A stretch of 64,000 nt of DNA from Mycobacterium sp. (GTDB taxonomy: Bacteria > Actinomycetota > Actinomycetes > Mycobacteriales > Mycobacteriaceae), in the NCBI GenBank assembly GCA_023264735.1, contig JAHFVD010000026.1, positions 1 through 64,000 of the forward strand, read 5' to 3'. Numbering within the stretch: position 1 is the stretch's first letter; each line of letters begins with the position of its first letter. Shown here one piece after another: positions 50,531 through 59,750 of the stretch. The translations under genes and the position numbers were made by a program. Below the pieces are notes generated by a model that saw nothing but the letters and a program-made list of their open reading frames with translations, did not search any database and was not told the DNA's origin.

Positions 50531-53043
50531 GCGGCCGGGCTTACCACGACGCTGACAGTGGTTGCGCCCTGGTCCGACGCGATGACCAGTTGGGCGGCGT
50601 TCGGCGCCGAGACGACATGTCCCCCAGTGACCGTCACCTGATAGCCGTTCGGATACTGCACCGCGGGCACTGAGATCGTGCTCAGCGACCCTTGATCGAA
50701 AGCGCCGGATCCGTCGACCTTCGCGGTGGAATAGCTGAAGTCAAGCGTGCCGTTCTTGAACGACCACGCGCTCGGGGTGCCCGACACTATTTGCGGGTAC
50801 GGCGAAGACAGGATCGCCAAATTACCGGCGTTCACGTTGGCGTCGATTGGCGGAAGCGTCGGGTCGTACACCAGCGCCTCCACGTCCGGCGATCCGGTGA
50901 TGTCACCTTTACCGGTGTATGCCCACTCGGCCCAGCCCATCAGGTATCGGTCACCAGCCCGCATTTCCTGGGTGAGCACGAAAGCGTCGCTGGTCGCCCC
51001 CCACTCATTCATCACCGCGGGGATGTTGTGGCGCTTCGAGTAGTTGCGCGCCTCGACGGCCAGCGTGTCGGCGATCTTGGTGCACAACGCACCACCGATG
51101 GGGCCGCAGTAATTGTGGAACGCCAGAACAACGTGGGGATCAGTGATGCTGCCCAGCAGCGCCACCGGTAGACCCAGCAGAGTGGGAACTTCGGTCACCG
51201 CGGGGTTCGGTGGTTCCAGGTAGAGCGGGGTGGTTGCGTCGACGGAACGAATGGCGGCGGCTACCTGGTCATACATGGGGGTCAGCTGCTGTACGGCGAA
51301 GAACGAGCCACCAAACAGCGCGACCGGATAATTCGAGCCCGGGAACGGCTCGTTCATGATGTCGTAGCCGATGACGGCCGAGTTGCCATTGAAGTAATTC
51401 GCGATATGCTGCCAGACCAACGCGTAATTATCTTGCAGGCCAATGCCATTCGGCGAATCGGCATTGCCCCAGAAGGCATCCCAGGCATGGTTCATCGCGG
51501 CATTGACGTAGTAGTTGCCCGGGAAGCCGGCGTTCTGGTTGGGGCGGCCGCCACCATCGGATGCCCAATCGGGAGCGCCTTCACCGTAGAACTCACTGCT
51601 GTACAGGTCCTGGTGCATATCGATGATGGTGTAGATCCCATGGTCGGCCAACATGTCCACGGTCGCCTTGATCGAGTCGAGGTACGCGGTGTTGATCACT
51701 CCGGGCTGGGGTTCGACGCCAGCCCAGATCACACCTAGCCGCACAACGTTGAAACCGTTGTCCGCCAGGAACTGTGCGTCCTGTTCATCGAAGCCACTGA
51801 GCGACGGCTCATAGGGCGCCAGCTTGTACACCTCATTGACGCCGTGCACGATGACGACCTGTCCGTCGCTCGTGGTCAGCCAGGTGCCGGTATGCGATAG
51901 CGGCGGCAGCGATCCGCTGGGCGTTGTCGCTGCGGCCGAAGCGCCCGAATTGCCAACCGCACCATGGCTACCCAGCCAGCCTGCGGTACCGCCCGCGCCG
52001 CCGAGTGCCGGTAGCCCCGTGGCGGTACCACCGACACCGCTCTTGCCGGCATCGCCGCCGTCGCCGCCGCCGCCCAGGAACGCCGCGCCGTCGCCGCCGT
52101 TACCGCCTCGACCGCCATCGGAACCGTCGCCACCGGCACCACCATGGCCGCCGATACCGAACACCAAACCGGTCCCGTCACCGCCGGCGCCACCGGCCCC
52201 GCCGACCGCACCCGCCGCGCCGGCGCCACCACTACCGCCCGTGCCGCCGATGCCCATCAACGAACCGCCAGCACCGCCCGTACCGCCGGCAGCGCCAGCG
52301 CCGCCCGCGCCACCCCTACCGCCGTTGCCCAAGACTCCGGCCGCTCCACCATTGCCGCCGACAACTCCGTCCAGATCGCTGTCCCAGCCGGCACCGCCGT
52401 CACCGAGGAACCACCCACCGGCGCCACCGTTGCGGTGGTCTTGGGTGCCGGCCGCGCCATTGCCGATCACATACGAACCCGCCGCGGCATTGATGAAATC
52501 GTCTACCTGGCGGCCGATCTCGCTGACGATCCAGGCCTGCACCACCGCGTGCAGCGGGGCGTAGACCAACTGCTGGAACACGGCGGTCAGGTTGGGCGGC
52601 GCCGATATCTGCGCACTTGCCTGCGCCGTAGGTGTCGTGGCGCCGTTGGTCACCACGACGGCGGCAGCTCTCGGCGTCGACGCCAGGCCTCTCCCCCGGT
52701 TTCCGGGTTGCGGCGTTTGCAATGCCGCGAGCATGGTCGAGACCGCTGCCTGGGCAGCGTTTACCGGGTCGCCAGGAGTGGCGGTCGCCGATGCTGTCGC
52801 GGGCAGCGCGGTCACCTTCTGCGCCGGGGTCGAGGGCTTGGGCTTCCGGTTGGCCGTGGCCTTCGGCGCTCGCGGGCCCGTTGAGCTTCCGGTGTGCCCA
52901 CGGGCCGATGCGGCGGTTGAGTGACCTGCGCCAGAGTCGTCAGTGTCGGCCCACGCCACCGCATTTGCCGAAGCCAGAGCCGCGCCGATACCCAATGCGA
53001 TGGCCAAACCACCGACCCGACCGATATGAGCGGACGCGTTCAT
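50527..53043 (-). CDS. Secreted GH5 glycosidase with a PGRS-like Gly-rich linker
   Basis: 838 residues. A signal peptide (LAIALGIGAALASANAVAWA) is followed by a Thr/Pro/Ala-rich part, a helical part near 150-185 (FQQLVYAPLHAVVQAWI), then about 190 residues of GGAGG/NGG repeats like PE_PGRS proteins, but no PE domain. From about residue 385 comes a family 5 glycoside hydrolase: GVNEVYK, NVVRLGVIWAGVEP, acid/base Glu in DIMNEPFPG near 565, nucleophile Glu in NEWGATSD near 678. The end is a beta-sandwich domain as in endoglycoceramidase-like GH5. Probably hydrolyses a beta-glucan or glycolipid outside the cell. Confidence 0.9.
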   Translation of the reverse strand: MNASAHIGRVGGLAIALGIGAALASANAVAWADTDDSGAGHSTAASARGHTGSSTGPRAPKATANRKPKPSTPAQKVTALPATASATATPGDPVNAAQAAVSTMLAALQTPQPGNRGRGLASTPRAAAVVVTNGATTPTAQASAQISAPPNLTAVFQQLVYAPLHAVVQAWIVSEIGRQVDDFINAAAGSYVIGNGAAGTQDHRNGGAGGWFLGDGGAGWDSDLDGVVGGNGGAAGVLGNGGRGGAGGAGAAGGTGGAGGSLMGIGGTGGSGGAGAAGAVGGAGGAGGDGTGLVFGIGGHGGAGGDGSDGGRGGNGGDGAAFLGGGGDGGDAGKSGVGGTATGLPALGGAGGTAGWLGSHGAVGNSGASAAATTPSGSLPPLSHTGTWLTTSDGQVVIVHGVNEVYKLAPYEPSLSGFDEQDAQFLADNGFNVVRLGVIWAGVEPQPGVINTAYLDSIKATVDMLADHGIYTIIDMHQDLYSSEFYGEGAPDWASDGGGRPNQNAGFPGNYYVNAAMNHAWDAFWGNADSPNGIGLQDNYALVWQHIANYFNGNSAVIGYDIMNEPFPGSNYPVALFGGSFFAVQQLTPMYDQVAAAIRSVDATTPLYLEPPNPAVTEVPTLLGLPVALLGSITDPHVVLAFHNYCGPIGGALCTKIADTLAVEARNYSKRHNIPAVMNEWGATSDAFVLTQEMRAGDRYLMGWAEWAYTGKGDITGSPDVEALVYDPTLPPIDANVNAGNLAILSSPYPQIVSGTPSAWSFKNGTLDFSYSTAKVDGSGAFDQGSLSTISVPAVQYPNGYQVTVTGGHVVSAPNAAQLVIASDQGATTVSVVVSPAA
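51927..52475 (-). repeat. PGRS-like repeat region inside the GH5 gene
   Basis: About 180 codons of GGxGG-type repeats (GGAGGAGAAGG, GGDGSDGGRGGNGG, LGGAGGTAG). On the plus strand it appears as CCGCC-rich sequence. Such repeats vary in length between strains by slippage. Confidence 0.85.
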
Positions 53044-53155
53044 ACATCTGTGTATACGGGACCCGACCCAGCGGCGGGGTCAATTTGCCGAGGTCAGCCG
53101 CGGGCCTGATCCGAAGGTCCGTCCCAGTTGCCACCGAAGCGTCGAGGCACCACGC

Positions 53156-53590
53156 TCACGCGTGCGGCCACATCGCTAGATAGGCGACGAGGGCAACAGC
53201 TACGGCAAGAATGACGCCGAAAACGACGTACTCTATCGGCCGCTGTGCGAACAAGTATTGGTCCGAGACCGTACGTTTCACATGCCGCAACCTTCTACGG
53301 ATCCGACGAGCTTTGAGCTGGATCCCGGCGGTGAAGACCAGGGTGAGCGGATTGGCCAGGATGGGCGTGATGAACGTGTTGAACGCGACCAGAGGATCAA
53401 GGCCGAGGACACCTGGCGCGGCATTCGCCTGCAGGAGGGCCTGCGTGACAGCACCGGCCCCGGAATCGCCGATCAACGATGTGGTGGGCACGCTGTTACT
53501 GAGCAGCGCCGGCGAGCATGCCGGCGCGGCCGACGCGGTAGCGGCGCCGAATACGCCAGATACCCCGGCCGTCAACGCGGCACCGATCAT
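53156..53590 (-). CDS. Exported or membrane protein of unknown function
   Basis: 144 residues. N-terminal signal-like segment ending ATASA-APA, one Cys after it, an uncharged middle, a very basic stretch (KARRIRRRLRHVKR) and a C-terminal helix (YVVFGVILAVAVALVAYLAMW). The layout is that of a protein held in the membrane by the C terminus. No family recognised. Divergent from 53767. Confidence 0.6.
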   Translation of the reverse strand: MIGAALTAGVSGVFGAATASAAPACSPALLSNSVPTTSLIGDSGAGAVTQALLQANAAPGVLGLDPLVAFNTFITPILANPLTLVFTAGIQLKARRIRRRLRHVKRTVSDQYLFAQRPIEYVVFGVILAVAVALVAYLAMWPHA

Positions 53591-53766
53591 GGCACCACCG
53601 CCTTCTCGTGGCGTCCCGATGCAGCACTAATCGCACCGGACCGCGGTCGACAGGAAGTGGAGCCGAGGGCCCACCCAAAGACCCGGTGAAGGCGCCCTAC
53701 GCTCAGCTTCACAGACCAGCCAGTGGTGCCCAGGAGTGGTTTACGCAGAGCCGGAGGGAAATCGAC

Positions 53767-53976
53767 GTGGTGTCGATGAAATTGTTCCAGCAAGGCGATG
53801 TGTACATCGACTACCCATTTGAAGACGCGAAGTTCCGCTATGAGCACGCCACGAGCAGGGTTTTTTGTCGCTTCAGCAATCGTGAAGAGGTCGTGGTGGG
53901 CTATACCGACGGCCTGTTTCGCGATGCGATGCGTTCAGGCACGCAAATCGACCGTGAGCAGTACTTCGGCGACTGA
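53767..53976 (+). CDS. Small hypothetical protein
   Basis: 69 residues from the GTG at 53767, which has GGAGGGA seven bases upstream; an ATG at 53776 is the alternative. Sequence: MKLFQQGDVYIDYPFEDAKF (from the second start), then VFCRFSNREEVVVGYTDGLF, suggesting a small beta-rich soluble protein. Function unknown. Confidence 0.65.
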   Translation: MVSMKLFQQGDVYIDYPFEDAKFRYEHATSRVFCRFSNREEVVVGYTDGLFRDAMRSGTQIDREQYFGD

Positions 53977-54070
53977 CCCCTGAGCTGCGCGACAACTGAA
54001 TTCACCTGCGGCCGGGCCGCCTCCGCGAGTAAGTTGTGAACGACGCGCGACGGTGCGCGAAGGGGCTGCA

Positions 54071-55120
54071 ATGGCTGTCAACGAAGTCAAACTCAACGAA
54101 TTTCTGGGCAAGGCCATCGGCGATCTGGGCGCCGCGATGAGCGCCGTTCTGGTACTTATCGGCGATGAGCTCGGACTCTATGCCGCGCTGGCCGAGGAGC
54201 GGTTGACGTCTGCCGAACTGGCCGATCGCACCGGCACAAGCGAACGCTACGTTCGGGAGTGGCTCGCCAATCAAGCCGCAGGCGGCTACGTCGAATACGA
54301 CAGCGCGAGCGACCGATACCACTTGAACGAGGAACAAGCGCTGTGCCTGGCGAACCCCGATGGGCCGGTGGATCTACCCGGCGGCTACTCGGTTGTCGAG
54401 GACCTGTTCCACGTCAAGGAACGGGCAGTGCAGAACTTTCGCACGGGATCCGGGATGGAGTGGGGCGAGCATCATCCATGTCTGTTCCGCGGCACCGAGC
54501 GGTTCTTTCGGGCCGGGTACAACGCAAGTCTGCTGTCCGACTGGCTGCCCGCTCTCGACGGAGTTGTCGAGAAACTGAACTCCGGGGGCCGTGCCGCCGA
54601 CATTGGATGCGGGCACGGCGTGACGACCATCCTTATGGCACAGGCGTTTCCGGATGCGCAGTTCGTCGGCATCGATTACCACGACGCGTCGATCGAGACC
54701 GCTCGCGAGCATGCCGCACAGGCCGGTGTGACCAACGCGCGCTTCGAGGTAGCCGACGCGACGTCGTATCAGGGAGGCGACTACGACCTGATCGCCTTCT
54801 TCGACTGTCTGCACGACATGGCTGATCCGTCCGGTGCCGCCCGGCACGCCCGGGAGGCGCTCGATCCCGACGGCTACTGCCTGCTGGTCGAGCCGGCAGC
54901 GGGCGACAGTGTCTCGGACAACCTCAATCCGGTAGGCAGGGTCTTCTATGGGGCATCTTCACTGATCTGCGTACCCGTATCGCTGGCGCAGAACGGACCC
55001 GCGCTGGGCGCGCAGGCCGGCGAACGGCGGCTGGCAGAAGTGATGACCGATGGCGGGTTCACTCGCTTCCGTCGCGCAGCCCAGACTCCGTTCAACCTGG
55101 TGTTCGAGGCCAGACCCTAG
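54071..55120 (+). CDS. SAM-dependent methyltransferase with N-terminal winged helix
   Basis: 349 residues from the ATG at 54071 (GAAGGGG upstream). Residues 1-100 form a winged-helix dimerisation part (LTSAELADRTGTSERYVREWLANQA). The class I methyltransferase domain follows: motif I AADIGCGHGVTTILMAQAF near residue 178, then VGIDYHD and YDLIAFFDCLHDMADP. It transfers a methyl group from SAM to an unknown small molecule. Isolated on its strand. Confidence 0.88.
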   Translation: MAVNEVKLNEFLGKAIGDLGAAMSAVLVLIGDELGLYAALAEERLTSAELADRTGTSERYVREWLANQAAGGYVEYDSASDRYHLNEEQALCLANPDGPVDLPGGYSVVEDLFHVKERAVQNFRTGSGMEWGEHHPCLFRGTERFFRAGYNASLLSDWLPALDGVVEKLNSGGRAADIGCGHGVTTILMAQAFPDAQFVGIDYHDASIETAREHAAQAGVTNARFEVADATSYQGGDYDLIAFFDCLHDMADPSGAARHAREALDPDGYCLLVEPAAGDSVSDNLNPVGRVFYGASSLICVPVSLAQNGPALGAQAGERRLAEVMTDGGFTRFRRAAQTPFNLVFEARP

Positions 55121-55216
55121 CCGCAGAGATGCGCTGGGAGTCAACAGAAAGCCCGATACCCGCCCGGGCCGTAACTTCACGGCCCGGGCGGATCGGGTTA
55201 GCGGTAACGCCGGGAC

Positions 55217-55939
55217 TCAGAAGAACGTCGTCGCCGTCGTACTCGTGCCGTTGTCACAGGTGATCGTGACGGTCCAGTTCCGGAATCGCGGAACAGCGGG
55301 CACGATCCTCAGGTCGTACTTGGAGTTGGCCGGCAAGGCGAAGCCGCGGTTGTAGTTGTCCGTCGCATACGAGCACTGCGACGACACTCCGCTGCGGTCG
55401 GTGATGTGAGCGACCATGCCACCCAAGACAGTGTCGAACGAGACGGTCGGCCCCAGCTTCGGCGCGGGCGGCGGTGGCGGCGGGTCATTCGGCGGCGGCG
55501 GGGTGGCCCCGTTCGCACAACCCGACACGATGACCTTTGCGCCCTGCTGGTTCTGCAGCATGCTCTTGGCCTTGCTCTGGGCGGCGGCGAGCGAGGGGGC
55601 GGATGCGCCGACCTCTTCGCCGTAGTCGTTCGACGCGGCCGCCGCACATTCGTTCGTGGCGATGACCTCGGTCACGCAGTGGCTGCCGCCGTTGTTCACG
55701 CAGTTCGTGAGCGCCCCCTGGGCGGCCTGGTCTCGGTTGCCGTTGATCGCGGAGCCGCCGGCCATCGTGACGGGGGGATTCTCGTTGACGTATCCGAGGG
55801 CCAGGGCGATGTACTGGTCCGCTGCGTGTGCCGGCGCGGCTGCGCCGACCATTCCGACGACGGTTGCGGCAGCGGTCAGCAGGATCGCGGCGATGGTGTG
55901 GCCGCGCCGACAGGCGCTGCCCCGGTAGGTGGTTGTCAT
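55217..55939 (-). CDS. Secreted DUF4189-type protein
   Basis: 240 residues from the ATG at 55939, with AAGGA upstream. Signal peptide with AILLTAAATVVGMVGAAAPAHA. The DUF4189 part follows: YIALALGYVNENPPVTMAGG, AQGALTNCVNNGGSHCVTEV and NECAAAASNDYGE, with paired Cys. Then comes a linker PPPPNDPPPPPPAP and a second small domain with two Cys (VSSQCSYATDN, VTITCDNGTS). Exported; no known activity. Confidence 0.85.
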   Translation of the reverse strand: MTTTYRGSACRRGHTIAAILLTAAATVVGMVGAAAPAHAADQYIALALGYVNENPPVTMAGGSAINGNRDQAAQGALTNCVNNGGSHCVTEVIATNECAAAASNDYGEEVGASAPSLAAAQSKAKSMLQNQQGAKVIVSGCANGATPPPPNDPPPPPPAPKLGPTVSFDTVLGGMVAHITDRSGVSSQCSYATDNYNRGFALPANSKYDLRIVPAVPRFRNWTVTITCDNGTSTTATTFF

Positions 55940-56186
55940 GTTTTGTCCTTGAGGTAGTCGGGTTCCCAAGCTCGTTCACCCGTGTGGCAATAGTCGCGTT
56001 CAACAACGGGCTGGGTAATCGCCGGGAAGCCATAGTCCACCGGTCCAAGGACAGGGTTTCCTATCCGCCAGGCAAGCATCGACGGCGTATTACTCAATCC
56101 CCGATCAGGGTTCGCGCCGCATCGCTACCTCTCAACTACGACACATACGCAGCGGCGCCACGGTATGACCTTCTACGCTTACCGGG

Positions 56187-56938
56187 GTGATACGCGAGTC
56201 GCTGCGTTCAGTGCCGCAGGGCCAGGTGGACGTCACTACGCCAATCTCTATTGACGGTCTGAGCTTTGTCACCGGTGATGACCCGGCGATGCCGATGTAC
56301 CGCATACTTGCCAACTTGCGACAGCCGGTAGCGTTGCGAGACTTGATGATTGCGCCCGTGCGTAGCGGGTATGTCGGCGACGGCCGCCCACAGGACCCCA
56401 CCCTGGTGCCTATGACAGGTGCCGAGGCGATACCGAACGTCGACGTCGACGAGGTCTACCTGCCGGTCACCGGCGGGGTGGCGCGATGCCAGCTTTACCG
56501 ACCCACGGCAGCACCAACCGATCAACACCTTCCGGTGATCGTCTACTACCACGGCGGCGGATTCACGGTCGGTTCGTCTGATGACTGCGACTTCCTGGCC
56601 CGCAAGTTGGCGTTCACCAATGACGCCGTCGTGGTGTCGGCCAACTATCGGATGGCCCCGGAGTTCCCATTCCCTACCCCATTCGATGACGCCTACGACG
56701 TCTACAGCTGGGTTGTCGACAACACCCATGACATCGATGGCGACAGCTCCCACATCGCCGTCGCCGGCGATTCCGCGGGATCGACCCTGGCGGCGGCCGT
56801 TCCGCTGCGCGCCCGCGACGAGGGCAGGCGACGCACGGGTATTACTTCTTTCCAAACGTGTTTCCTGAGGAGGACGCCGCCTACCAACTGATCGCCACAA
56901 CGCTGGCCGAGGCGTTCGCCCGCCCGCGCGCAGGCTAG
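56187..56938 (+). pseudogene. Alpha/beta hydrolase (HSL type) with an internal deletion and frameshift
   Basis: The first frame from the GTG at 56187 has the oxyanion motif YYHGGGFTVGSSDDCD and the nucleophile AGDSAGSTLAAAV, as in hormone-sensitive-lipase-like esterases. After LRARDEG the frame changes. Its continuation in another frame (YYFFPNVFPEEDAAYQLIAT and on to FARPRAG-stop at 56938) is the usual C terminus. Most of the last third, with the catalytic Asp, is missing. The normal length would be about 310 residues. Confidence 0.82.
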
Positions 56939-57100
56939 AGCGATTGAGCAACGTGACGCGGCGGACGACATGGGTGGCGACGCTCGCTCTTGCGTTGCGG
57001 GCAGTCGCTCGGAAACTGCAGACCCCAGTCGCCGGCCGTCGCGGACAGAGGCTGAGCGGGCGTCCTGGCGCTGGAGAACATCCGTGGATGGTCGTCCCTA

Positions 57101-57115
57101 GGCCGCTTAGCGGCC
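57101..57115. terminator. GGCCGCTTAGCGGCC hairpin
   Basis: Two 7-base arms perfectly complementary around one base, in the gap (56939-57182) between the convergent hydrolase pseudogene and DUF3297 gene. There is no U-tract, so it is a weak terminator call. Nothing else is seen in this gap. Confidence 0.35.
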
Positions 57116-57182
57116 GCTGAGCCTCACCTGCCAGGCCCAGACGTGCCCGCTGCCGAATGCCTGTGAGCGCCAGGGGCGCCCG

Positions 57183-57440
57183 CTATTCCGCTGGGCGGAA
57201 ATAGGGTTCAACCGTGCCGCTGAGCTTGACCACCATCGGGTTTCCGCGGCGATCCTTGGCGGTAGGAACTTCAACACGCACCCAACCCTCGGTCACGTTG
57301 TATTCGTGAACATTGGTCTTCTCGACGCCATTAAAGCGAATGCCCACGTCGCGGCGGAGCACCTCTTCGCTATAGAAGGGGCTGCGCGGGTCGATGGAGA
57401 GGTGATTCGGTGGAACGTCTGTGTTCTGATCCTCGGACAT
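57183..57440 (-). CDS. DUF3297 family protein
   Basis: 85 residues. Recognised from HLSIDPRSPFYSEEVLRRDV, GIRFNGVEKTNVHEYNVTEG and KLSGTVEPYFRP. Small soluble protein found widely in bacteria, function unknown. The upstream region 57441-57778 holds no gene that I can support. Confidence 0.9.
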   Translation of the reverse strand: MSEDQNTDVPPNHLSIDPRSPFYSEEVLRRDVGIRFNGVEKTNVHEYNVTEGWVRVEVPTAKDRRGNPMVVKLSGTVEPYFRPAE

Positions 57441-57778
57441 GATGGCTTTCGTTTGGCTGCGGCGTGAGGTTCTTCTTGATTCTCGTAGAACCTACGCGAC
57501 CCTGTAACAGCGATGCGGTACGACCGCCGAGAGATGGAGGCGCGGAGTTCGAAAGTGCGCAGACTGGACGCGATGCTTGAGGCGTTACAGCGAAGGTTTC
57601 GGGGCGTCGTCGGCGGCTAACCGGCTAACCGGCTATTGCCAACGGAGTCAAACTCTTGGGCTTGTCCAACCGTGCCCTGGCGTTGCGCTCCACAAACAGC
57701 GGCACAAAGTCCCTGATCGGACAACCACCGTCAACCGCTGGGCGAAGTCAACTCACCCACTCCGAGCCGCCCGCGTGG

Positions 57779-57916
57779 CTGACGCTGCGCGAGGCGGGTC
57801 TGCTGGATTGCGAGCGGCGCGGCACGTGGGTGTACTACTGGGTGGTGCCGGCGGCCATGGCCCAGTTGTCGGCGGTATTGACACTCGACCTGAATCTGGA
57901 AAGGACCCCGCGATGA
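57779..57916 (+). pseudogene. Truncated ArsR regulator (C-terminal part only)
   Basis: Reads LTLREAGLLDCERRGTWVYY and on to MAQLSAVLT, matching the wing and C-terminal helix of ArsR proteins such as the one at 59394 (LRTAGLIDSERRGSWVYY). The helix-turn-helix upstream is missing; the sequence before it is unrelated. Its stop overlaps the ArsC start (ATGA), showing that the original operon was arsR-arsC. Confidence 0.8.
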
Positions 57917-58341
57917 GCGAAAAACCTTCGGTGTTGTTCGTCTGCGTGCACAACGCCGGACGTTCACAGATGGCCGCGGGATTCCTCTCGGCGCTCGCTG
58001 GCGACGCCATCGAAGTCCGCTCGGCAGGCAGTGCCCCGGGCAACGCCGTCAACCCCGCCGCGGTAGAGGCCATGGCCGAAGTCGGCATCGACATCTCCGA
58101 CCAAACGCCCAAGATCCTCACCCCCGACGCGGTGGAAGCCTCCGATGTGGTGATCACCATGGGCTGCGGCGACACCTGCCCCATTTTCCCGGGCAAGAGC
58201 TACCGCGACTGGGTACTGGAGGATCCGGCGGGCAAGGGTGTGGACGCTGTACGTCCCATCCGCGACCAAATCAAGACGCGGATCGAAGGCCTCATCACTG
58301 AACTGCTGACCGACACCGCCGATACCGAAAACCGCCTTTAG
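57913..58341 (+). CDS. arsC: Arsenate reductase, LMW-phosphatase type
   Basis: 142 residues. The phosphatase-like loop FVCVHNAGRSQMA gives C11 and R17; resolving cysteines are C85 and C89 in MGCGDTCPIFPG. YRDWVLEDPAGKG follows the catalytic Asp pattern (D-W-x-x-x-D-P). It reduces arsenate to arsenite with a thiol carrier. It overlaps the broken arsR upstream and is convergent with the ArsR gene at 58338 by four bases. Confidence 0.93.
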   Translation: MSEKPSVLFVCVHNAGRSQMAAGFLSALAGDAIEVRSAGSAPGNAVNPAAVEAMAEVGIDISDQTPKILTPDAVEASDVVITMGCGDTCPIFPGKSYRDWVLEDPAGKGVDAVRPIRDQIKTRIEGLITELLTDTADTENRL

Positions 58342-58697
58342 GAACAGCAATTCGGATCGAGCACGGCGACCAGCGCGGCGACCGCGTCGCGGTGCGGACG
58401 GTGATAGACGTTCATACCTCGCCGGGTCGACTCGACCAACCCGGCATTCCGCAACTGGGTCAGGTGGTGGCTGGCCGTGGACTCGCCAACCCCGATCGCG
58501 GCGGCCAAGTCTCGACTGTTCTCCTCGCCATCAGCCGAACCGAACAGCAGCGACATGATCTTGACTCGTGCCGGGTCGGCCAGCGCCTTGAGCCGCAATG
58601 CAACGTGCAACGCGTCCTCGTCACTCATCACACCCGCCGCCACCGGCGCGCAACACACCGGCGACGACATGTCGATCAAGGGCAACGTCTTGGGCAT
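58338..58697 (-). CDS. ArsR/SmtB-family metalloregulator
   Basis: 119 residues from the ATG at 58697. Helix-turn-helix: SRDLAAAIGVGESTASHHLTQLRNAGLV; wing: STRRGMNVYHRPH. Cysteine pairs at the N terminus (SPVCCAPV) and the C terminus (DPNCCS) could bind As(III) or Cd(II). It is divergent from the CadI/ArsI gene, with palindromic boxes between them, and likely represses both. Confidence 0.9.
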   Translation of the reverse strand: MPKTLPLIDMSSPVCCAPVAAGVMSDEDALHVALRLKALADPARVKIMSLLFGSADGEENSRDLAAAIGVGESTASHHLTQLRNAGLVESTRRGMNVYHRPHRDAVAALVAVLDPNCCS

Positions 58698-58764
58698 CAC
58701 CCAATCATGCCACAAAGCTTGACATATATCGAAAAGGTGGCATGCTGGGCATCGTCCGATAGTT

Positions 58765-58776
58765 CGACATATGTCG
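58765..58776. promoter_or_regulatory. ArsR operator CGACATATGTCG
   Basis: Perfect 12-bp palindrome in the gap between the ArsR gene and the CadI/ArsI gene. A related half, GACATATATC, lies at 58721-58730, about 45 bases away. Together they fit a two-site ArsR/SmtB-type operator. Confidence 0.7.
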
Positions 58777-58799
58777 CACAGGTCCCAAGGAGGCTCCCC

Positions 58800-59273
58800 A
58801 TGTCCCGCATCCAGTTGGCACTCAACGTCGATGACATCGACGAGGCCATCACCTTCTACTCCAAGCTGTTCAACACCGAGCCGGCCAAGGTCAAGCCGGG
58901 CTACGCCAACTTCGCCATCGCCGAACCGCCCCTGAAACTCGTACTCCTGCAAAACCCCGGCCACGGCGGCAGCCTCAACCACCTCGGCGTCGAGGTGGAG
59001 TCCAGCGACCAGGTGCACGCCGAAATCGGCCGCCTGACCAATGCGGGCATGTTCACCGAGGAGGAGCTCGGCACCACCTGTTGCTTCGCTACCCAGGACA
59101 AGGTCTGGGTCACCGGTCCCGGAGGCGAGCGCTGGGAGGTCTACACCAAGCTGGCCGACTCCGACAGCTTCGGCATCAGCCCGCAGATCGGCACCCAGTC
59201 CGACCAGGCCGTCTGCTGCGGCACAGCGGCCGACGAAAACGCCCCTGCCACAACCCAAGCCAGCTGCTGCTAG
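58800..59273 (+). CDS. CadI/ArsI-type VOC (glyoxalase-fold) protein
   Basis: 157 residues from the ATG at 58800, with AAGGAGG upstream. Core: IQLALNVDDIDEAITFYSKLF, VKPGYANFAIAEPPLKLVLL, NHLGVEVE (H61), GTTCCFATQDKVWVTGPGG (C94-C95) and RWEVY (E113). The vicinal Cys pair and His/Glu fit ArsI C-As lyase and mycobacterial CadI. The first metal residue of ArsI (His near position 5) is Gln here, as I recall for CadI, so cadmium response may be the better guess. A Cys-rich tail (AVCCGTAADE, ASCC) is added. Controlled by the divergent ArsR. Confidence 0.88.
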   Translation: MSRIQLALNVDDIDEAITFYSKLFNTEPAKVKPGYANFAIAEPPLKLVLLQNPGHGGSLNHLGVEVESSDQVHAEIGRLTNAGMFTEEELGTTCCFATQDKVWVTGPGGERWEVYTKLADSDSFGISPQIGTQSDQAVCCGTAADENAPATTQASCC

Positions 59274-59393
59274 TCCTGCATGTCAGCCCTGGGAACGGCG
59301 GCCGCCAGACTCCTTGGCGGCTGCCGCTCCCGGGATGCTTCGTTCACGATTTGTTCGCTTGTGCATTGATTCGATGACTGTCAATATCGATGA

Positions 59394-59750
59394 GTGTCGA
59401 AGTCGTCCGAAAGCGAGTGCTGCGAGGTCGCACCTCTGGTCCGAGAGCCGCTGAGCATTGCGGCCGCGGCGGAGTTGGCGGCGATGCTGAAAGCGTTGTC
59501 GGACCCGATTCGACTTCGCCTGCTCAGCCTGATTGCCAGCCACGGAGGTGGCGAGGCGTGCGTCTGCGACATCTCGCAAGGCATCGATGTCGGCCAGCCC
59601 ACGATCTCCCACCATCTCAAGGTGCTGCGCACCGCGGGGCTGATCGACAGCGAGCGACGCGGCTCGTGGGTGTACTACCGCGTGATTCCCGAAGCACTGC
59701 AACAGCTTTCGATACTGCTGGGCGCCGATAGCCTGGCCGGGATCCTGTGA
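59394..59750 (+). CDS. arsR: ArsR-family arsenic-responsive regulator
   Basis: 118 residues from a GTG. Helix-turn-helix: DISQGIDVGQPTISHHLKVLRTAGL; wing ERRGSWVYYR. Cys pairs ESECCEV near the N terminus and EACVCDIS before the recognition helix fit the As(III) site of several actinobacterial ArsR proteins. Its stop overlaps the aquaporin start by one base. The gap 59274-59393 includes AT-rich promoter sequence with TGTCAATATCGATGA. Confidence 0.9.
   Translation: MSKSSESECCEVAPLVREPLSIAAAAELAAMLKALSDPIRLRLLSLIASHGGGEACVCDISQGIDVGQPTISHHLKVLRTAGLIDSERRGSWVYYRVIPEALQQLSILLGADSLAGIL

Noticed and set aside
51824..52564. Pro-rich plus-strand frame across the PGRS region
   Set aside because: It is the complement of the GGxGG repeats of the GH5 gene; low-complexity artefact.
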